Assembly (NCBI RefSeq): GCF_000203935.1
Contig: NC_008577.1
Coordinates: forward strand, 4,092,001 to 4,156,000
DNA length: 64,000 bases
Source of the DNA: Shewanella sp. ANA-3
GTDB taxonomy: Bacteria > Pseudomonadota > Gammaproteobacteria > Enterobacterales > Shewanellaceae
Direction: 5' to 3'
The notes beneath the pieces were generated by a model. That model was not told the DNA's origin and made no database searches. It saw nothing but the letters and a program-made list of their open reading frames with translations. Made by a program: the position numbers and the translations under genes. How positions within the stretch are numbered: the stretch's first letter is position 1; each line of letters begins with the position of its first letter. Below, in pieces: positions 1-8,459 of this stretch.

Positions 1-2965
1 GCTCACCATTGGGGCGAATAAAGCTACGTTCACCGCGATAGTGGTCGACTTTACCTTCGGCCAATTCTCTAAACTGAGCCTTAGCGGTTTCTTTATCCTG
101 CAGGCTCAAGACATCGAAAATTGGCACACCGCAGAGTGACTCACGGGTCTGGCCCATGTCTTCGCAATATTGGTCGTTACAGTCGAGGATCACGCCTTTG
201 GCATCGACGTTCACAATGCCAATGGTCGAGCCATCAAATAGCGCCTTAAAGTGCGCCTCGCTAACTGCCAACTCTTCTTCAATGGCTTTACGCTCGGTAA
301 TATCCATCACGTAGCCATTCCAAATAATGGCGCCATCATCGTTGTAGTGACCGCTCGCTCCCGCCTCCATCCAGCGAATACTGCCGTTAGGATGGCGATA
401 ACGGAACTCACGCACCCATTGCAACTTGTCCTCACTCTTACCCGCTAAGGCACGCACCACCTCGGGGCGTTCCTCATCAAAAATCCGCTCGGCAATGATA
501 TTAAAGTCTTTCAGTAAATCTTCGCGGTGTAAGCCCAGCATATGGAATGCCGCGCCGGAGAGGAAAGTAAAGGTATGATCCGCAGGAGAAACCCAGCGCA
601 ACTGATACACAGTACAAGGGATAGATTCGGTAATATTGGTGAGTTGCAGGCGCGACGCCTCAAGCTCAACCATGGCCAGTTTGCTCTCGGTGATATCGTC
701 AATACTGCCGTCAAACCACAGTGGGAATCCTTCTTCGGTATAACTCGCCTTGCCCTTTTCATGCACCCAGCGAATGCTGCCGTCACGGTGGCGAATACGG
801 TATTCCACCTCAAAGGTTTCCTGCTGCGCCAGCGCCCTATCGATATGTTGATGGCATAGCTCACGATCTTCTTCCAAGATCAGCGAGGCAAAGGTGCGTT
901 GACGGTTTTCAATAAACTGGCTCGCCGCAAACCCCGTAATATCGGCAATGTTGTCACTGACATATTCCATCACCCAGACATCGCCGATGCGCGTACGATA
1001 GACGGCGCCAGGAATATTGGTCACTAGGCCGCGGAACCTTAGTTCACTGTCACGGATTTTTTGCTCTACGGCTAATTTCTGGGTCATATCCCGAATCGAT
1101 GCCGCCACTTGTCTGCGACCTTCATGATCGGCAGGTAAAATACTCAAGGCGATTTCGGCGACAAACTCCCCGCCATCGGCTTTAAGCGCCCGCACATGGC
1201 GCGCATTGGCCATGGGGCGATCGCGGCCTTCACGCAAAAATTGCAGGCGGTCGCGGGCATGGTTGCTGCGCATGGCTTCAGGCAAGAGTGACTCCACCTG
1301 TAGCCCTAACATGCTGTTGGCATCGTAACCAAAGAGAATTTGGCAGCGGGTATTAGTGAATACAATTGAGCCCATCTGCTCGACGATCAGCATCGCCTCT
1401 GGCGCCGCTTCGAGTACGGCATTAGACCAAGTGGCAGCGGAGAACTGTTCGGTCACATCGGTGAATAACATCTCCACCGACATCAGCTCGCCCGTATCCG
1501 AAACCAAGGGCAGCATAAAGAGGTCGAGCATACGTGGGTGGCCACTCGCGTCGAGCAGCTCGACTTGATGGGAAGGAACGTTCTCCCCCTTCAGGGCTAA
1601 ATCCGTGTATTCCCAGTTTTTTTCATTTAATGGATTGGCGGTAAACAGTCTTTGATACTTACGTTTGAGTAGCTCAGGTGACATGCCCAAGACCTTAGTG
1701 ACGCCCTCACTCACCTGCGCCAGCTGCCCTGAAGGGTCGAGCGAGCAATAGAAGGACTTATCACTCATGCCATCGATCAGCCGCGCGAAACGGTTACCGC
1801 GGGAGTCTAAAATCGCCTGTTCACGCTCGCCGAGGAGTTCCGCCATCTGGTTAAAGGTGCTGCTTAAGGTGACTATCTCACTCACCGCACCTTTGGGGAT
1901 CGCTAATTGCTGGGCTTTACCCTGACCGAAGGCCAAAATGCCCGACTCCAGCGCCTCAAGCGGCCGAGTCAAACGTTTAGCGGCGATGTAGCAAGTGAGT
2001 AATAACAATAGAGTTAATAAACTAAGGTTAAGCACCACGGACGCCACATCATCCAGCAGCGTTGCAAACAGCTGATGTTCGGGCACCATGACAATGACGC
2101 GCCATTTGAGCTTAGCGACTGAGGCAACACTGGCGAGATACACAGTGCTCTTATCATCGATAAAGCGCGCCTGTCCGTTTAACCCCTTATCTAATAATGT
2201 CCAAAAGTCACTGTTTCGACGGGTATTTCTATCGAGCCATTCGGCGGAGGTCACGGCGAGCACTTTCTCTTTATCGCTGTGGAAGATCAGCCGCCCTTGA
2301 TCATCGAGTACCACTAATTGGCTTGGCTGCACACCAAGTTGTTCAGGCAATTTATCGAGCGCCAAATCGACGGTCGCCACCCCAAAGTAATCATTTTCAG
2401 GGCCAAAAGGCACCGAATAAGTCACCATCAAAGTGTTTCCCGCGCCCTCATCAAAATAAGCCTTAGACCAATAGCCTCCGGGTTGATTAATGGCCTTTGA
2501 CCACCAATCCCAGGAGCCATCGGTATAGTCATAACCCTCGGCGCCAATATCTAGATAATGGAAGTTGTTGCCATCGCGGTAAACATAGGGGGAAAAGAGT
2601 TTTTTATCGGGGAAGGTATAAGGTTTAAACGCAACGGCTGAGCCATAAAAATCGGGATTGCGTTCGATGCGATTAGTGAGTACCCGTTTGATTTTCTCAC
2701 TATCATTAATGCCCTCCTTATTGGAGATAAACCCAATAAAATCGGCAACACCTTGCGTATTGGCCTGCGCATGTTCGATTAGCAACTGTAGGCGATAGGC
2801 GGAATGATTCGACTCCTGGGCTAAGGAATCGTATAGCTTTCGCTCGGCAGAAAGATAATTAAACCAAGCATTAATGCCGTAAACGGCCGTCATGATAAGA
2901 ATTAAAGGCAGCGCAATATGGGATAGAATTTTGCTGCGGAAGGTACGAAGTTTACTTTTATCCAT
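1..2965 (-). CDS. Multi-PAS, Cache-domain membrane sensor protein (3' part beyond window)
   Basis: The frame is open from an ATG at 2965, preceded by a GAGGCG Shine-Dalgarno, to the left edge, so at least 988 residues are present and the C-terminal output domain is missing. Domains read in order are: an N-terminal membrane segment (about residues 12-30), a periplasmic double-Cache-like region (to about 285), a second membrane segment (about 292-315), HAMP, then five PAS modules, several ending in the usual PAC pattern (DVTEQ, DMTQK, DITESK, DITERK). The last PAS runs off the window. Family knowledge says such proteins sense small periplasmic ligands and end in a histidine kinase or GGDEF/EAL output; which one cannot be decided here. 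The frame was checked at three places (top codon positions 2965, 1471 and 211 share one phase). It is the first gene on this strand after the symporter. Confidence 0.85.
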   Translation of the reverse strand, partial: MDKSKLRTFRSKILSHIALPLILIMTAVYGINAWFNYLSAERKLYDSLAQESNHSAYRLQLLIEHAQANTQGVADFIGFISNKEGINDSEKIKRVLTNRIERNPDFYGSAVAFKPYTFPDKKLFSPYVYRDGNNFHYLDIGAEGYDYTDGSWDWWSKAINQPGGYWSKAYFDEGAGNTLMVTYSVPFGPENDYFGVATVDLALDKLPEQLGVQPSQLVVLDDQGRLIFHSDKEKVLAVTSAEWLDRNTRRNSDFWTLLDKGLNGQARFIDDKSTVYLASVASVAKLKWRVIVMVPEHQLFATLLDDVASVVLNLSLLTLLLLLTCYIAAKRLTRPLEALESGILAFGQGKAQQLAIPKGAVSEIVTLSSTFNQMAELLGEREQAILDSRGNRFARLIDGMSDKSFYCSLDPSGQLAQVSEGVTKVLGMSPELLKRKYQRLFTANPLNEKNWEYTDLALKGENVPSHQVELLDASGHPRMLDLFMLPLVSDTGELMSVEMLFTDVTEQFSAATWSNAVLEAAPEAMLIVEQMGSIVFTNTRCQILFGYDANSMLGLQVESLLPEAMRSNHARDRLQFLREGRDRPMANARHVRALKADGGEFVAEIALSILPADHEGRRQVAASIRDMTQKLAVEQKIRDSELRFRGLVTNIPGAVYRTRIGDVWVMEYVSDNIADITGFAASQFIENRQRTFASLILEEDRELCHQHIDRALAQQETFEVEYRIRHRDGSIRWVHEKGKASYTEEGFPLWFDGSIDDITESKLAMVELEASRLQLTNITESIPCTVYQLRWVSPADHTFTFLSGAAFHMLGLHREDLLKDFNIIAERIFDEERPEVVRALAGKSEDKLQWVREFRYRHPNGSIRWMEAGASGHYNDDGAIIWNGYVMDITERKAIEEELAVSEAHFKALFDGSTIGIVNVDAKGVILDCNDQYCEDMGQTRESLCGVPIFDVLSLQDKETAKAQFRELAEGKVDHYRGERSFIRPNGE

Positions 2966-3012
2966 GGCGTCGCCTCAAAGCCCCCGTTTTTAATCCACCC
3001 ATTTTTGGGTAA

Positions 3013-3058
3013 CCCTTATAAAGTAAACGAAGAACCCCTTATAAAGTAAACGAAGAAC
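3013..3058. repeat. Perfect 23-bp tandem duplication upstream of the sensor gene
   Basis: Two adjacent copies of a 23-bp unit beginning CCCTTATAAAGTAAACGAAG lie between the sensor start (2965) and the end of the symporter gene (3117). Read on the minus strand each copy carries TTTATAAGG, which could act as a -10-like element, so the sensor promoter may be duplicated. The duplication is seen directly; the promoter role is inference. Confidence 0.8.
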
Positions 3059-3116
3059 CTTGTGGCGACAATCTTAAAGTTAAAATAATGTGAACTAATA
3101 TATTGTTTTCACAACA

Positions 3117-4475
3117 TTAATAAATTGGGTCTAATGTACGGTTTGAGAGTGTCCGAACAAAATAGCTTTGGGTTTCGGCAATAATGACGTGCCTTAATCC
3201 AATAATGGCAATCAAGTTAGGGATCGCCATTAAACCATTTACCGTATCGGCCAATAACCAGATCACATCCAGCTTGATAAAGGCGCCGACCGCAATCAGG
3301 CCTAAAAACAGCATTTGATAGGCACGCAGCCCACGTTCGCCCACTAAGTAATACCAGCAGCGCTCGCCATAGTAGTGCCAACCTAAAATGGTGGTGAATG
3401 CAAAACAGACTAAGGCGATGGTCACTAAATACTGACCGATAGCCGCCGAACCGCCTAAGCTAAAGGCCGCGCTGGTCATGGCTGCGCCGGCGGTATCGCC
3501 GCTCCAGACACCCGTAATAATCAGTACCAGTCCCGTGATAGTACAGATGATAATGGTATCGAAAAAGGTGCCCGTCATACTGACTAAACCCTGCTCGACC
3601 GGCTCATTGGTTTTCGCCGCCGCGGCGGCAATTGGGGCGCTACCGAGGCCAGACTCGTTCGAAAACACCCCGCGGGCAATCCCCATTTGAATCGCCTGCG
3701 CCACGGTCGCGCCTAAGAATCCGCCCGCCGCCGAAACAGGCGTAAAGGCCGACTCCACCACTAACTGCAATGCGGGTAAAATCGATTCGGCAAAACTCAC
3801 TAAAATCCATACACAAGCCAGTACATAACCAATCGACATCGCTGGTACTAACTTTTGCGCCACGTTGGAAATCCGCTTCACCCCACCTAAGGTTACCGCC
3901 GCGACTAACAGGGTGAGCACCAGTGCCGTCGCCCAAGTGGGCACCTCAAAGGCAATGGTCAGGGCATCGCTAATCGCATTCACTTGGGCAAAAGTACCAA
4001 TCCCGAAGAACGCCACCCCCACGCCAAACAGGGCAAACAACTTCGCCATCCAATGTAGGCCCAGCCCCCGCTCGATGTAGTACATGGGGCCGCCTGCAAT
4101 TTGCCCGCGCGCATCGGTGGTGCGATATTTTACCGCCAACATACATTCGGCATACTTGGTCGCCATGCCGAAGAAGGCCGCCAGCCACATCCAAAATAAT
4201 GCCCCTGGGCCGCCCATCTTAATCGCGGTTGCCACCCCGACAATATTGCCCGTACCAATGGTGGCGGAGAGTGCCGTGCACAGGGCGGCGAAGGAAGAAA
4301 GATCCCCATGCCCTTTGGCGGGTTTAAACAATAAACCGAGGGCCATTGGCAGACGAAATACTTGGATAAGCCGCAAACGCAAGGTGAGATAGATGCCCGT
4401 ACCTACGAGTAAACACAGGGTAACGGGTCCCCAAACGATACCGTTCAGGCTGCTGAGTAAAGCTTGAAAACTCAT
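3117..4475 (-). CDS. Sodium:alanine/glycine symporter, AGCS family
   Basis: A 452-residue hydrophobic protein of the AGCS (DagA/AlsT) family, which imports alanine or glycine with sodium across the inner membrane. Family marks are the TALSATIGTGNIVGVATAI segment near the N-terminus, GGPMYYIERGLG, and NESGLGSAPIAAAAA; about ten or eleven membrane segments are visible and the length is usual for the family. The ATG at 4475 has a GAGGA Shine-Dalgarno six bases upstream; a TTG four codons earlier overlaps that site and is less likely. The gene stands alone behind a tandem glycine riboswitch (about 4620-4866), so glycine is the likely regulatory ligand and glycine or alanine the likely substrate. 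No rho-independent terminator was seen after the stop. Confidence 0.93.
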   Translation of the reverse strand: MSFQALLSSLNGIVWGPVTLCLLVGTGIYLTLRLRLIQVFRLPMALGLLFKPAKGHGDLSSFAALCTALSATIGTGNIVGVATAIKMGGPGALFWMWLAAFFGMATKYAECMLAVKYRTTDARGQIAGGPMYYIERGLGLHWMAKLFALFGVGVAFFGIGTFAQVNAISDALTIAFEVPTWATALVLTLLVAAVTLGGVKRISNVAQKLVPAMSIGYVLACVWILVSFAESILPALQLVVESAFTPVSAAGGFLGATVAQAIQMGIARGVFSNESGLGSAPIAAAAAKTNEPVEQGLVSMTGTFFDTIIICTITGLVLIITGVWSGDTAGAAMTSAAFSLGGSAAIGQYLVTIALVCFAFTTILGWHYYGERCWYYLVGERGLRAYQMLFLGLIAVGAFIKLDVIWLLADTVNGLMAIPNLIAIIGLRHVIIAETQSYFVRTLSNRTLDPIY

Positions 4476-4619
4476 GATATTCCTCAATTATTAAACAACT
4501 TAATTAATAAAGGAGGAGGAAAAGAAATGGCTGTGACACACCGCTGCCAGCCTAAAGAAAGACTATCACCCAGCCAATAAAGGCAAGGAAAGAGTCCAAA
4601 AGACAAACGACAGGGACCG

Positions 4620-4866
4620 TGCAGTCATCCTCTCCTCTGTCCTTTTGCCTGAGCGTTTCGCAGAATGCATCCATCGACGCACCTACTTTCGCCTTCGGCG
4701 CCACCTATTATCGCGACTCAACGCAATCGGTAGTCTCTCCAGAGGCTCGTCCAGTAACAGTCCACGCCTTGCGGCACCTGAAAGAGTGCTTTGGTTCGGG
4801 AAAGATCCCAAACAAAGTTGCCTCGTCGGTGTGGGGTTAATTCCCCACTCTCCTGCTACCTTCATC
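4620..4866 (-). promoter_or_regulatory. Tandem glycine riboswitch (two aptamers) controlling the AGCS symporter
   Basis: Read on the minus strand, the leader holds two aptamers of the gcvT type. The second ends in the conserved CTCAGGCAAAAGGACAG (4637-4653) followed by AGGAGAGG, and contains GCGCCGAAGG (4692-4701). The first contains GGAGAGTGGGG, CACCGACGAGGCAA and TTTCAGGTGCCG, and the linker CTGGAGAGA joins the two, as in known tandem glycine riboswitches. Tandem glycine aptamers before sodium:alanine symporters are known in gamma-proteobacteria. About 130 bases separate aptamer 2 from the ATG at 4475. No clear terminator hairpin was recognised there, so the mechanism (termination or translation) and the sign of control are open. 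Confidence 0.93.
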
Positions 4867-4876
4867 CGAACGGATT

Positions 4877-4906
4877 GTTAAATCGATAGTCCGCTATCGA
4901 TTTAAC
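4877..4906. repeat. Perfect 13-bp inverted repeat upstream of the riboswitch
   Basis: GTTAAATCGATAG and its exact complement flank a TCCG loop. It lies just 5' of the first aptamer in the minus-strand direction. A shorter perfect palindrome, ATCCGAACGGAT (4864-4875), lies between it and the aptamer. No T-tract follows on either strand, so it is not a standard terminator. It could be a protein operator or a 5' stabilising stem. Confidence 0.75.
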
Positions 4907-5119
4907 AGGGCGCACAGCATGCAACAAACACAAAAATAGCTCAAGCCCATTTGCTCACAGAATGGGGTTCCAAAACCACAATTGATGATAATTTAAACAG
5001 CATAAAACCTAAGTCTGAATCCAAACAAAGTGAACCTTAAGGACCAAATAGCAGTATCTATCAGAAGATAAAATGTTTTATCTTTAGTCGGGCTAAATGT
5101 TGCCAGAGTGGAAGGATAA

Positions 5120-5791
5120 ATGTCAGAAGTAGCCAAACTTATCCAAGTGAGTAAAAGTTTTCGCGACGGCGAGCAGCGCCATACAGTACTGCAAGCCGTC
5201 GATTTAACCTTGCATCGCGGCGAAACCATCGCACTCACGGGCCCCAGCGGCAGCGGTAAAAGCACACTGCTAAATTTGATCGCAGGCTTTGAAACGCCAG
5301 ACAGCGGCCAGATAGTGTTGAATAATCAATCCACCCAAGATTGGCAAGACAAACACTGGAGCGAGTTCAGGCACAACCATTTGGGCGTGGTGTTTCAACA
5401 ATTTAATCTGCTGACTCCGCTCAATGTGAGAAACAACATAGGTTTTTCACTCAATCTCAACGGCGCCAGTTGGAATCCTTGGTGCGATTATCTCGTCGAC
5501 AAATTGGGGCTGGCTTCGCTGCTCAATCGGCAGGTCGAAGCGCTTTCAGGCGGGCAACAGCAAAGGGTCGCTATCGCCAGAGCCTTAGCCCACAACCCGA
5601 GTTTACTGCTGGCCGACGAACCCACGGGCAACCTCGATGATGAATCGGGAAAACAGGTGATGTCGCTGCTATGCGAACTGGCCAAAGAAAGCCAAACCAG
5701 CATACTCATGGTCACCCACAGTGAAGAATGCGCCGCTTTTATGCACAAGCGCTGGCATCTTTCCCACGCCGCTGTGTCTATCTCCGGTTAA
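5120..5791 (+). CDS. AttE-like ABC transporter ATP-binding protein
   Basis: A 223-residue ABC ATPase of the LolD/MacB/AttE group. Walker A is GPSGSGKST near residue 40, the Q-loop is VVFQQFNLL, the signature is LSGGQQQRVAIARAL and Walker B is LLLADEPTGNLD, followed by the H-loop TH. It has no membrane segment and would power the fused permease whose ATG lies five bases after this stop. The start at 5120 has a GGAAGGAT ribosome site. The neighbouring 887-residue FtsX-type permease and CrtC/AttH-like lipoprotein make this the AttEFGH type of system rather than LolCDE or MacB. The substrate of Att systems is not established, so no cargo is assigned. Confidence 0.88.
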   Translation: MSEVAKLIQVSKSFRDGEQRHTVLQAVDLTLHRGETIALTGPSGSGKSTLLNLIAGFETPDSGQIVLNNQSTQDWQDKHWSEFRHNHLGVVFQQFNLLTPLNVRNNIGFSLNLNGASWNPWCDYLVDKLGLASLLNRQVEALSGGQQQRVAIARALAHNPSLLLADEPTGNLDDESGKQVMSLLCELAKESQTSILMVTHSEECAAFMHKRWHLSHAAVSISG

Positions 5792-5795
5792 CTAG

Positions 5796-8459
5796 ATGAT
5801 GAGTCCTGCATTAACCCCTAAGGCCAATCACAGCCAAACCAGAAACCGCCCATGGCTGCGGATCTACTGGGTATTAAAGGTCTTTCTCGCCCACTATCGC
5901 CACGCGCCGCTGCAAGCGGGCGCGATTTTGCTTGGCCTTGCCCTCGCCGTGACTTTGCTTATCGGGGTTAAAGCCACCAATGATAATGCTATTCGCAGCT
6001 ACAGTGAGGCCACAGAACTCTTGAGCCAGCGAGCCGATGTGTTCTTAAGCGCGCCCATTGGCCAAGAAACCCTCGACGAATCAGTGTATTTCAGCCTGCG
6101 CCAAGCGGGCATAAGCCAAAGCCTTGCGGTTGTCAGCGGTAGAGTGGCGGGCCTGAACGGCCAGTTCTGGCAAATTGAAGGCAGCGATATCGTCGCAGCA
6201 CTGACGGCGAGCCTAAGCTCAAAAGAGGAACAAAAGCACAACGCCAGCACAAAGCAAGCAGCCAATCCTAAAATGTCGATGGGAGCGCTGCCGCTCGCCG
6301 AGTTAATGAGTGGTGAGCCGATAGTGGTTATCAGTCAGAGCCTTGCCAATAAAATCGCACCCAATGGCCAACTCGACCTCGCGCCCGCGTCTTTTGCACC
6401 AGACAAGCTTAAGGTCATCAGTATCGATGATAGCTGGGGGCTGGGCAGTGCGATTCTGACCGATATTTCCCTCGCCCAAACGTTGCTCGGGATGCAAGGC
6501 AAACTCAGCTATATCGCCCTATTCAGTGACAGGGATAAGCTCCCCACCTTAAAGCAGCGGCTCGAAACCTTAGGTATTACGCCGCTTCGCGCCAGTTACA
6601 GTCAACAAGATCAAGGCCAAGCCTTGATGGCGCTTACCCGCAGCTTTCATTTAAACCTCAATGCGATGAGCATGTTAGCCTTTGTGGTCGGACTGTTTAT
6701 TGCCTATAACGGTGTGCGTTACAGCCTGATGAAACGCCAACGTCTATTAATCCAATTGCTGCAACAGGGCTTAGCACGGCGTGAAGTCATGCTAGCCCTG
6801 CTTGGCGAGTTGCTGCTGTTGGTGGTGTTGGGCTCGCTAATGGGATTTATCCTAGGATTACAGCTGAGTCACTGGTTGCAACCTATGGTCGCTATGACCT
6901 TAGAGCAGCTCTACGGCGCCCACTTGTTGCCGGGGATTTGGCAATGGCGTTGGTTGGCCGAAGCGATAACCCTCACCTTAGTCGCCGCCCTAGCCGCCTG
7001 TTTACCCTTGTATTTTGACTTAACCCGCCAATCCCTCGCCCAAGGCGCTAATCGTTATCAACAAACGCAGGCCCACAACAAAACCCATGGCAGGCAGTTT
7101 ATCTTAGCCTGCTGCCTGCTCACGCTCGCCGCAATACTCATGCCCTTCAGCCAAAGCTATAACACCAGTTTGGTATTGTTGGGCATGGTTGCCGTTGCGA
7201 TTCCATTGTTATTACCACAAGTATTGCATTGGGGCGTTAGCTTGCTGCTGCCATTGACTCGCCCCGGACTTAAGCACTATCTCCTCGCCGAAACCCGCGA
7301 GCTTATCGCGCCATTGTCCCTCGCCATGATGGCGATACTGCTGGCACTGAGCGCCAATGTGTCGATGAATACCTTGGTCGGTAGCTTCGAGCAAACCTTA
7401 AGAAGCTGGTTAGAAACCCGCTTGCATGCCGATTTATACCTGCGCCCCAGCGCCAACCATATGGCCGAAGTGCGCGATAAATTGAGCCAAGATCCTCGCC
7501 TGAGTGGCCTGTATCAGCAATGGCAAGTGGAGGCCGAAGTATCACCCCAAGGGGCGGCGCAAACGATTCCCGTCAACCTAATTAGCCGCGATGATGCATC
7601 GATTCAACACACCAGCACACTCAAACAAAGCTTGCCGGATCTCTGGCAAACTTACTTTGAAGGGCGTTACGTGTTAGTCAGCGAACCCATGGCCATTAAG
7701 TATCAGCTGCAACTCGGCGATAGTTTGGCGTTAAATGTGCTAGACAAAACCGCCAATAATCCCGTGGTGATCGCCGGGATTTATTACGACCATGGTAATA
7801 CCCGTAATGAGCTCATCATCAGCCATGAGCTATGGCAACGGGCGCAGCTACCCGTGTTACCCATTAGCCTTGCGGCCAGTTTCCACTCTGTCGAGCCAGA
7901 AGAGCAAACCACTGCGACTCAGCGCAAACTCAGTGAGGCTGAGCTAGATGAACTACAAGGGCAATTGGCCGTTACATTGGGCTTAGCACAGGCACAAATT
8001 TACAGCCAAGCCAAGATCAAGGCTCAGGCCATTGCCATGTTTAAGCGCACCTTCTCAATCACCTTAGTGCTCAATAGCTTAACTTTATTGGTGGCGGCCA
8101 TTGGGCTATTTAGCGCCTGCTTGATGTTAACTCAATCCAGGCAAGCGCCATTGGCGAGGCTGTATTCCCTCGGGGTGAGTCGTAACAAATTGCGGACTAT
8201 GGTGTTCAGCCAAATGCTGCTAGTCGTGGTCATCACTTGCCTGATGGCCATGCCCACAGGTGCACTGCTCGGCTATTTATTGATTGATAAAATCACCCTG
8301 CAGGCTTTCGGCTGGACAATCAAGATGATATGGGATTGGTTTGCTTATGGAAAAGCCATCCTCATTGCCTTAGTGACCTGCACCTTAGCCGTACTCTTAC
8401 CGCTTTACTGGCAAACCCGCAGGCCCTTAATCGCCAGTTTGCAGCAGGAAACCCTATGA
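5796..8459 (+). CDS. AttFG-like fused ABC permease (FtsX/MacB-type)
   Basis: An 887-residue inner membrane protein made of two FtsX-type permease halves. There is an N-terminal membrane segment around residues 40-60, a periplasmic region, a membrane group around residues 285-420, a central membrane group around 435-530, a second periplasmic region, and three C-terminal membrane segments around 755-875. In Att systems the permease role is described for two subunits, F and G; here both halves are one polypeptide. The periplasmic portions suggest mechanical transmission to the lipoprotein encoded next, as in LolCDE or MacB, rather than channel transport; that is inference. ATG 5796 follows the ATPase stop closely and 5799 is an equally possible ATG. 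The stop overlaps the ATG of the lipoprotein gene (ATGA), so the three genes are translationally coupled. Confidence 0.85.
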   Translation: MMSPALTPKANHSQTRNRPWLRIYWVLKVFLAHYRHAPLQAGAILLGLALAVTLLIGVKATNDNAIRSYSEATELLSQRADVFLSAPIGQETLDESVYFSLRQAGISQSLAVVSGRVAGLNGQFWQIEGSDIVAALTASLSSKEEQKHNASTKQAANPKMSMGALPLAELMSGEPIVVISQSLANKIAPNGQLDLAPASFAPDKLKVISIDDSWGLGSAILTDISLAQTLLGMQGKLSYIALFSDRDKLPTLKQRLETLGITPLRASYSQQDQGQALMALTRSFHLNLNAMSMLAFVVGLFIAYNGVRYSLMKRQRLLIQLLQQGLARREVMLALLGELLLLVVLGSLMGFILGLQLSHWLQPMVAMTLEQLYGAHLLPGIWQWRWLAEAITLTLVAALAACLPLYFDLTRQSLAQGANRYQQTQAHNKTHGRQFILACCLLTLAAILMPFSQSYNTSLVLLGMVAVAIPLLLPQVLHWGVSLLLPLTRPGLKHYLLAETRELIAPLSLAMMAILLALSANVSMNTLVGSFEQTLRSWLETRLHADLYLRPSANHMAEVRDKLSQDPRLSGLYQQWQVEAEVSPQGAAQTIPVNLISRDDASIQHTSTLKQSLPDLWQTYFEGRYVLVSEPMAIKYQLQLGDSLALNVLDKTANNPVVIAGIYYDHGNTRNELIISHELWQRAQLPVLPISLAASFHSVEPEEQTTATQRKLSEAELDELQGQLAVTLGLAQAQIYSQAKIKAQAIAMFKRTFSITLVLNSLTLLVAAIGLFSACLMLTQSRQAPLARLYSLGVSRNKLRTMVFSQMLLVVVITCLMAMPTGALLGYLLIDKITLQAFGWTIKMIWDWFAYGKAILIALVTCTLAVLLPLYWQTRRPLIASLQQETL

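Noticed and set aside
1..2965. Plus-strand ORFs of 60-105 codons within the sensor gene
   Set aside because: They lie opposite a continuous minus-strand frame with clear domains and have no ribosome sites.
8330..8455. Longer start for the AttH-like protein (8330)
   Set aside because: It overlaps 126 bases of the permease gene and would place the lipobox 87 residues in; 8456 gives a proper lipoprotein signal.
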